Origin: Flavipsychrobacter sp.
GTDB lineage: Bacteria; Bacteroidota; Bacteroidia; Chitinophagales; Chitinophagaceae
NCBI GenBank assembly: GCA_021155965.1
Contig: JAJNBJ010000012.1
Location: forward strand, 1 to 64,000
Length of the DNA: 64,000 nt
Reading direction: 5' to 3'
The position numbers were made by a program, and so were the translations under genes. Position 1 is the stretch's first letter, and the number at the start of each line of letters is the position of its first letter. Below, piece by piece: positions 59,246-64,000 of this stretch. The notes below the pieces were generated by a model that searched no databases, had not been told where the DNA came from, and saw only the letters and a program-made list of their open reading frames with translations.

Positions 59246-61338
59246 TAACTCAGTTGAATTGTTATTACCTGTCCTTTAGTTACTGTTGTTCCGGGTGTTA
59301 TCGATTGTTCTGCTACTTTTCCTTTTCCTTTCACGTTCACATGCATGCCGAATGTCTCCAGCATATATACGGCATCCCGGAGGCTCATTCCTTTCACATC
59401 AGGCACCAGATTGCGGTACATGCTTTTGGGTGCTACAACAATACGGTTTGTAGAATCAACAGAGACCTGCATGATTTTATTTACATCTTCATCAGGCATC
59501 GGCAATTTCTTCCTTATTGCGTTGAACAGAACATTATAGTTCCTTGCTGTAGCCGACTTAGCCGGCACCACACCTGTACTAAACCTCGCAAGGCTATCCA
59601 GCGGGCCGCCCCATGCGCCTATATTCTCTGAGAATATCTTGTCGGCCACCATTCTGAAAACCGGCGCAGCTATAGCGCCACCATAATAAGCGCGCGAATG
59701 TGGTTTAGTGCGTATCACCACGCAAATAGTATATTGCGGGTTTTCTGCAGGCAAGTATCCTACAAACGAGCCCTGGTACACACCATCTCCATAACTGATG
59801 CCTTTGTCTGCCACCTGTGCAGTGCCGGTCTTGCCGCACATGGTATAATATGGCGATTCGATCCCTTTTGCAGTACCCTCGGTAACAACGGCCCTTGTAC
59901 ATTTCTGCGCCTGGGCAATAACACCCGCATCACCCACTGTTGTAAGCACCACAGGTTCTATTCTCCTTACCTCCTTACCATACTCCCTTATCGAGCTTAC
60001 CAGGTAGGGTTTCATCATTTTGCCACCGTTAGCAACTGCATTGTAGAGCATGCAGGTATGTAATGGCGATATCTGTATACCATATCCTGTACCCATCCAT
60101 GGCAGTGTTGAATTACTCCACGATGCTGTGCCGGGCCTGGTTATTACTGTTCTGCGCTCACCCAGCAGGTCAATGCCCGTGAAAGTATCCAGTCTGAACT
60201 GATGTAAATGATCTATGAACTTCTTAGGATTATTGGCATAATTACTATTGGCCAGCTTAGCCATGGCAGTATTACTTGACTCTGCGTATGCCTTCCAAAT
60301 GGGCATTACCCCCAACCCCAAGTGAGAATCATGCATTGTCCTGTTTCCAAAATGTACTGTACCACCCTCCGCATCCACATTCTGATCAACATTTATGAGC
60401 TTGTCATTCAGCAACGACAATAAAGTAGCCAGTTTGAAAGTAGATCCCGGCTCGGTCGGGATCATTGCATAGTTAAAATCTTCCCAGTAAGTGCCGTTAG
60501 GCTGGCGGCCAAGATTTACGAGCGTACGTATCTTGCCTGTCTTTGTCTCCATTACAATGCAAGTGCCATACAGGCATTCGTATTTTTCCAGTATGCTCCT
60601 CAGGGCATACTCAGCTACTTCCTGCACGTTTATGTCGAGTGTGGTAACAATATCCTTTCCATTCTGCGGCTCAACTTCCGAACCCTCGATAGGCACCCAT
60701 ACATTTCCGGTACTTTTCTGCACTACGCGGCGCCCATTCTCACCTATCAGCACCCTGTTATAAGTAGCTTCAAGGCCAGACATATTCTTATCCCTGAAAA
60801 CACCAATGGTTCGGAACGCACGCATGCCGTAAGGGTTCTCACGTTTTTCTTTTGCGTCGGCTATAAAACCACCAAGTGCTTTACCCCTGTTGAATATTGG
60901 GAATTTCCTCAGCGCCTCGTACTCAAAGTATTTGAACTTTCTCCTAGCCAATGGATAGTACTTGCTGCCCTCTTCATATGCACGCACAAATTCTTCTTTA
61001 TACTGGTCCTGCGTTTTATCCATTGTCAGGCGCGACATGCACAGCGCCAGGGTATCAATATTTTTCCTGAATGTGGCAGAATCAATTACCGAAAAATCAA
61101 CATGCACATCAAACTCCGGAATGGATGAACTCAGTAATGCACCTTCTTCTGTATATATATTCCCACGTTCAGCAATCAGCGTATCGAAACGGGTGTGCAT
61201 CTCGCGCGCCATTGCCCGAAGCTTTGGCCCTTCCTTCACCTGTATCATAGCTGCCTTGAAAATAATAGCACAGCCAAACAGGCAAATGCATGTGAATGCT
61301 ATGTAAACCCTGAACCGTATGTCCTTCTTAATATTCAA
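59245..61338 (-). CDS. ftsI: Septal penicillin-binding protein with PASTA domain (FtsI/SpoVD type)
   Basis: Encodes 697 aa from a TTG start (61338). No ATG or GTG lies between the preceding in-frame TGA and this codon, and the family N-terminus NIKKDIRFRVYIAF starts there. One span (about 9-28) precedes the dimerisation domain and the transpeptidase domain, with active-site PGSTFKLA (STFK), SSN in YAESSNTAMAK and CGKTGTAQ. Residues about 640-697 form a PASTA domain (NLVPDVKGMSLRDAVYMLE). It crosslinks peptidoglycan at the septum. 35 bp separate it from the ftsL-like gene. Confidence 0.96.
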   Translation of the reverse strand: MNIKKDIRFRVYIAFTCICLFGCAIIFKAAMIQVKEGPKLRAMAREMHTRFDTLIAERGNIYTEEGALLSSSIPEFDVHVDFSVIDSATFRKNIDTLALCMSRLTMDKTQDQYKEEFVRAYEEGSKYYPLARRKFKYFEYEALRKFPIFNRGKALGGFIADAKEKRENPYGMRAFRTIGVFRDKNMSGLEATYNRVLIGENGRRVVQKSTGNVWVPIEGSEVEPQNGKDIVTTLDINVQEVAEYALRSILEKYECLYGTCIVMETKTGKIRTLVNLGRQPNGTYWEDFNYAMIPTEPGSTFKLATLLSLLNDKLINVDQNVDAEGGTVHFGNRTMHDSHLGLGVMPIWKAYAESSNTAMAKLANSNYANNPKKFIDHLHQFRLDTFTGIDLLGERRTVITRPGTASWSNSTLPWMGTGYGIQISPLHTCMLYNAVANGGKMMKPYLVSSIREYGKEVRRIEPVVLTTVGDAGVIAQAQKCTRAVVTEGTAKGIESPYYTMCGKTGTAQVADKGISYGDGVYQGSFVGYLPAENPQYTICVVIRTKPHSRAYYGGAIAAPVFRMVADKIFSENIGAWGGPLDSLARFSTGVVPAKSATARNYNVLFNAIRKKLPMPDEDVNKIMQVSVDSTNRIVVAPKSMYRNLVPDVKGMSLRDAVYMLETFGMHVNVKGKGKVAEQSITPGTTVTKGQVITIQLS

Positions 61339-61373
61339 TTTATATTGCGATGGAAAGCCAGGCTTTCCGCTAT

Positions 61374-61733
61374 TTACTTTTTCACTTCAATTTTATACGC
61401 CGGCAACAATGATGGCTTCAAACCAATGTTCCCCGCATTCTTCATTACCTGCGTTTCCGTCTTCACATACATCAGTTGCGATTTCACATCTATGTACTTC
61501 CACCTCAGTTCTTTCAGTTGCTTGTTCTTGGCATTATACTCCCGCTGCATCTCTATTGCACGATGATTGTTGCTGATATACAGCACACACAGTAAAACCA
61601 AAAATGCCAGGTATGGAATATTATTGACGATTGCCTTATAGGATACTTTCTCCACTAACGACCGCCAGTCGTTCTTAACCCTTTGGGCAGGGGTCATCAC
61701 CTCTTCCTGCTTATTCTGCTCCTCCGTACTCAT
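61374..61733 (-). CDS. FtsL-like bitopic coiled-coil protein
   Basis: Encodes 119 aa with a single span (about residues 36-53, IPYLAFLVLLCVLYISN) after a 35-residue basic cytoplasmic part, and a short periplasmic coiled coil (IEMQREYNAKNKQLKELRW, then VKSQLMYVKTETQVMKNA). Position between rsmH and the PBP gene is that of ftsL in dcw clusters. Sequence conservation in this family is too weak for direct proof, so the name is not assigned. Confidence 0.8.
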   Translation of the reverse strand: MSTEEQNKQEEVMTPAQRVKNDWRSLVEKVSYKAIVNNIPYLAFLVLLCVLYISNNHRAIEMQREYNAKNKQLKELRWKYIDVKSQLMYVKTETQVMKNAGNIGLKPSLLPAYKIEVKK

Positions 61734-61773
61734 TTATATATTCATAGCCCGCATTGGGCCAACTTTTTTCTCA

Positions 61774-62679
61774 CTATTCTGCCACCCTTTCTCCTACTCT
61801 CAGCTTCGCGCTTCTCGCTCTCGGGTTGTTCTTCAACTCTTCCTCTGTAGGTTCTATAGGTTTGGGGTTTACTGGTTTCAGCATGGGCTTCACTTCTTGC
61901 CCCATCTCGCTCTCATCCCATCTGCCCCTCTTTATATACTGTTTCACTATCCTGTCCTCAAGCGAGTGAAACGATATCACACTCAATCTGCCTCCCGGCT
62001 TCAGGCTTATTGCTGCCTGTTCTAAAAATTCTTTCAGCACACCCAGTTCATCATTCACTTCTATCCTCAGTGCCTGGAACACTTGCGCCAGGTACCTGTT
62101 TGGATTCCCCTTCATCACCGGCCCCAGCATTGCTTTCAGCGCTGTTATGGTTTGCACATTTGTACCTCTGCGGTGCGCAGTTATGTGCCTTGCCAGTTGC
62201 TTCGAGTTGCGCACTTCGCCATATTGCTCGAAGAGTTGGTGCAACTGCTGCTCGCTATAGGTTTGCAACACTTTAGCCGCTGTCAGCTCCGATCGCTTAT
62301 CCATCCGCATGTCCAGCGGACCATCATAACGTATCGAGAACCCCCGCTCTGCCGTATCAAACTGAAAAGAACTTACACCCAAATCTGCCAATATCCCATC
62401 CACCTCTTTATATCCATGCAGTCTTAAAAACCGCCGCATGTATTTAAAATTTTCGGTCACCGGTATCAGCCGCTCGTCATCAGGTTTATTCACCCATGCA
62501 TCTGCATCCTGGTCAAACGCTATCAGCTTTCCCTGCGGCCCCAATTGCTCCAGTATCAGCCTGCTGTGCCCGCCTCCGCCAAACGTTGCATCCACATACA
62601 CGCCATCTTTCTTCACTGCCAATCCATCAACCGCCTCATGTAAAAGAACTGTTGTGTGGTAAAAACCGGGTGTACCCAT
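61774..62679 (-). CDS. rsmH: 16S rRNA (cytosine1402-N4)-methyltransferase
   Basis: Encodes 301 aa. It methylates C1402 in 16S rRNA. SAM motifs are VYVDATFGGGGHSRLILEQL (about 28-47) and GILADLGVSSFQFD; the family signature FHSLEDRIVKQYIKRG is near the C-terminus. It begins 2 bp after the mraZ stop, as usual in dcw clusters, where it is also called mraW. Confidence 0.97.
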   Translation of the reverse strand: MGTPGFYHTTVLLHEAVDGLAVKKDGVYVDATFGGGGHSRLILEQLGPQGKLIAFDQDADAWVNKPDDERLIPVTENFKYMRRFLRLHGYKEVDGILADLGVSSFQFDTAERGFSIRYDGPLDMRMDKRSELTAAKVLQTYSEQQLHQLFEQYGEVRNSKQLARHITAHRRGTNVQTITALKAMLGPVMKGNPNRYLAQVFQALRIEVNDELGVLKEFLEQAAISLKPGGRLSVISFHSLEDRIVKQYIKRGRWDESEMGQEVKPMLKPVNPKPIEPTEEELKNNPRARSAKLRVGERVAE

Positions 62680-62681
62680 TC

Positions 62682-63149
62682 TTATAGATTTTCAAAAAGG
62701 TTCCCGTTATCATTCGCCACATCTTCCGCCAGCCTGCTCATATTCACCGCATTTTGACGCAGATAGTTATAGTATGTATCTTTATCCCACAATTCCATCT
62801 TGTTGCCCTGCGCTGCCAATACCGCCTCTTTCTTAATGCCGGCATATTCCTGTAGCGGCTTTGGCACCAGCATCCTGTCAGCACTATCCAACTCAACAAC
62901 CGTTGCACCATTCAGGAATAAACGCTTGAATTCGCGCACATCTTTTTTCAGGTCATTCAGCTTGTTCAGTTTTGCGCTTATAGCATTCCAGGTTTCTATA
63001 TGGTATATCGTGAGGCAATTTTCAAAATCACGTTTGACGACAAATTGCATACTCACCCCCTCGCCTATTTGCTTACGCAAACCCGACGGCAGCAAAAAAC
63101 GCCCTTTGGCGTCCAGCGCTATCTCATATTCACCGAGGAAATTGGCCAT
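62682..63149 (-). CDS. mraZ: Transcriptional regulator MraZ
   Basis: Encodes 155 aa from ATG 63149, where the family N-terminus MANFLGEYEIALDAKGRFLLP begins; a TTG five codons earlier is rejected. MraZ has two SpoVT-AbrB-like halves: DAKGRFLLPSGLRKQ (first) and DSADRMLVPKPLQEYAG (second). It binds repeated GTGGG boxes upstream of its own operon, and such boxes are present at 63174-63207. It therefore probably autoregulates the dcw operon. Confidence 0.96.
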   Translation of the reverse strand: MANFLGEYEIALDAKGRFLLPSGLRKQIGEGVSMQFVVKRDFENCLTIYHIETWNAISAKLNKLNDLKKDVREFKRLFLNGATVVELDSADRMLVPKPLQEYAGIKKEAVLAAQGNKMELWDKDTYYNYLRQNAVNMSRLAEDVANDNGNLFENL

Positions 63150-63161
63150 TAGTATGTGTGA

Positions 63162-63169
63162 CAACTATA
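63162..63169 (-). promoter_or_regulatory. Possible dcw promoter -7 box (TATAGTTG, minus strand)
   Basis: TATAGTTG has one mismatch to TAnnTTTG and lies 12 bp before the mraZ ATG. An AATTG -33 candidate sits 18 bp upstream, within the MraZ box array. Confidence 0.45.
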
Positions 63170-63173
63170 ATAG

Positions 63174-63207
63174 ACACAAAATAACACAATTTCCCACAAA
63201 TTCCCAC
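63174..63207 (-). promoter_or_regulatory. MraZ operator: four GTG-type boxes at 10-bp period
   Basis: On the minus strand GTGGGAATTT is followed by GTGGGAAATT, GTGTTATTTT and GTGTC, so GTG recurs every 10 bp (plus-strand CAC at 63205, 63195, 63185, 63175). The first two are full GTGGGAA boxes; the others are weaker. This is the known MraZ binding arrangement and overlaps the promoter of mraZ. Confidence 0.78.
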
Positions 63208-63421
63208 CATTCTATAAAAACATATTTATCCACATCATGATATATTCGGCTAAATGCAATACAGCAAAGGATTTTAGCTGATCCTATGCTCTAAAACAGC
63301 GATTTTACTGTTAATTACTTGTGGATTAATGTGAATTGCTGTGGAAAGCTTCAAAATTTGTCATAAATAACGCCTGAAATGGGGCTTGGCAAGGTATTTT
63401 TATACCTATTTAACAAAAATA
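63208..63421. other. Divergent intergenic region with DnaA-box-like sites
   Basis: AT-rich, without a gene. TTATCCACA (63226-63234) is a perfect DnaA box and TGTGGATTA (63320-63328) matches eight of nine in the opposite orientation. No other cluster of boxes is seen. Confidence 0.45.
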
Positions 63422-63427
63422 ATGGAT

Positions 63428-63667
63428 ATGAAAAGGCTATTATTGATCATATTGCTGGCTGTTTTCGCATTAGAGACAGCTTCAGCCCAACATAGACACA
63501 GGCGTCATCGCTACCACAGGTATAAAGGCGATCGCACAACCATCTCTATTCCCCTGCCACCGGCACCACCGAGGCCTAGATTACACCGACCGCCGGCACC
63601 ACCTATGCCGCCATTGCCCCCAAGGCCACCTAGACCACCATTGCCGCCATTACCGCCTCGACCATAA
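63428..63667 (+). CDS. Small secreted proline-rich protein
   Basis: Encodes 79 aa from ATG 63428 (an ATG 6 bp earlier adds two residues). A signal peptide (KRLLLIILLAVFALETASA) is followed by a short basic His/Arg stretch (QHRHRRHRYHRYKGDR) and then ~50 residues built of Pro with Leu and Arg (PPLPPRP, PPAPPMPP), which must be a polyproline II type helix. The product would lie in the periplasm or outside. No family is recognised; low complexity may mislead homology searches. An intrinsic terminator follows. Confidence 0.6.
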   Translation: MKRLLLIILLAVFALETASAQHRHRRHRYHRYKGDRTTISIPLPPAPPRPRLHRPPAPPMPPLPPRPPRPPLPPLPPRP

Positions 63668-63685
63668 AATGGGTAAAATCACAAG

Positions 63686-63726
63686 AAAAGTGCATCGAAA
63701 ATGTTTAACGTTTTCCATGCACTTTC
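63686..63726 (+). terminator. Intrinsic terminator after the proline-rich gene
   Basis: Inverted arms AAAGTGCAT.GAAAA.GTT and AACGTTTTCCATGCACTTT make a long stem with two mismatches, followed by CTTT. Confidence 0.7.
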
Positions 63727-63751
63727 TTTATGAAAAACCGCCTATTTTTGA

Positions 63752-63759
63752 TATATTTG
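63752..63759 (+). promoter_or_regulatory. -7 box (TATATTTG)
   Basis: Exact match 9 bp before the ATG of bamD; a second box, TATTTTTG, is directly upstream at 63743-63750. Confidence 0.55.
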
Positions 63760-63768
63760 CATCCCTCT

Positions 63769-64000
63769 ATGGCATTTCGCATTAGAAATTTATTTTATTT
63801 ATTTGCTTGTATCGCATTGCTTGGTTCATGTAACGGCTATGAAAGGGTGAGGAAAAGCAGCGATGTGAACTATAAACTCACTAAGGCGAATGAGTATTAT
63901 GATAAGAAACATTATCAGCATGCGAATGAGTTGTACAGGGAGCTGATGCCTGTCATGAAAAGCACGCGTAATTATGAAGCGATGTTTTACAAATATGCAT
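63769..64000 (+). CDS. bamD: Outer-membrane assembly lipoprotein BamD (N-terminal part)
   Basis: Only the first 77 codons are in the window. A signal and lipobox (LLGSC, Cys21) are followed by YERVRKSSDVNYKLTKANEYY and HANELYRELMPVM, the TPR-like beginning of BamD, which in the BAM complex folds barrel proteins into the outer membrane. The ATG at 63769 is chosen over an in-frame ATG at 63730 because the promoter box lies between them. The rest of the gene is beyond the window edge. Confidence 0.85.
   Translation, partial: MAFRIRNLFYLFACIALLGSCNGYERVRKSSDVNYKLTKANEYYDKKHYQHANELYRELMPVMKSTRNYEAMFYKYA

Overview
The window looks like chromosome of a member of the Bacteroidota, most likely the Chitinophagales/Chitinophagaceae. 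The evidence is type IX secretion (T9SS) C-terminal sorting domains on two secreted proteins, many start codons preceded by the Bacteroidota -7 promoter box TAnnTTTG instead of a Shine-Dalgarno site, families typical of the phylum (GH92 mannosidase, DUF6048/DUF6452 pair, BamD-type lipoprotein), and a division/cell-wall cluster in the order usual for this group. I see no rRNA, tRNA, CRISPR array, prophage or canonical insertion sequence.

Layout. 1-988 is mostly non-coding with dispersed repeats. 989-9180 carries mixed housekeeping and secreted genes: glutathione peroxidase, HtpG, PAP2 phosphatase, a VOC protein, a two-gene nucleotidyltransferase module, a secreted cyclophilin and a T9SS-exported beta-propeller protein. 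9298-13870 is a leftward block with rpsG, rpsL, wecB and two glycosyltransferases. 13993-17296 holds a thioesterase, small envelope proteins, an MBL-fold hydrolase and a Uma2-type protein. 17378-20821 is leuS, interrupted in frame by a DUF559 endonuclease element. 20983-30398 carries sco1, chrA, pdxH, the pheT operon and dnaB. 30681-37802 carries a GNAT enzyme, a PAS protein, three tiny tandem membrane proteins, a cysteine desulfurase and pyruvate kinase. 37804-46732 carries a GH92 mannosidase, an M28 peptidase, a tandem lipoprotein pair, a repeat-rich 1.2 kb gap and an M16 peptidase. 46792-63149 is a complete leftward dcw cluster: mraZ, rsmH, an ftsL-like gene, a PASTA-type PBP, murE, mraY, murD, ftsW, murG, murC, ftsQ, ftsA, ftsZ. 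The right end has a proline-rich secreted peptide gene and the start of bamD.

How the genes work together. The dcw genes make lipid II from UDP-MurNAc precursors (MurC, MurD, MurE, MraY, MurG) and deliver it to the septal machine (FtsW, PBP, FtsL, FtsQ, FtsA, FtsZ). Near-continuous 1-nt stop/start overlaps suggest co-translation, and the operon is preceded by a 10-bp-phased MraZ operator. The pheT operon also has overlapping frames. wecB and the two glycosyltransferases suggest surface glycan synthesis.

The most unusual feature is the leuS insertion: a 516-bp segment, exactly 172 codons, bounded by 37-bp inverted repeats that are themselves hairpins, encoding a PD-(D/E)XK DUF559 domain inside an otherwise intact leucyl-tRNA synthetase. 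A second repeat family has contributed a short peptide to HtpG. Other points of interest are the tandem trio of 48-65 aa membrane proteins, an unannotated 53-aa gene coupled to the nucleotidyltransferase, and a perfect inverted pair of DnaA boxes.
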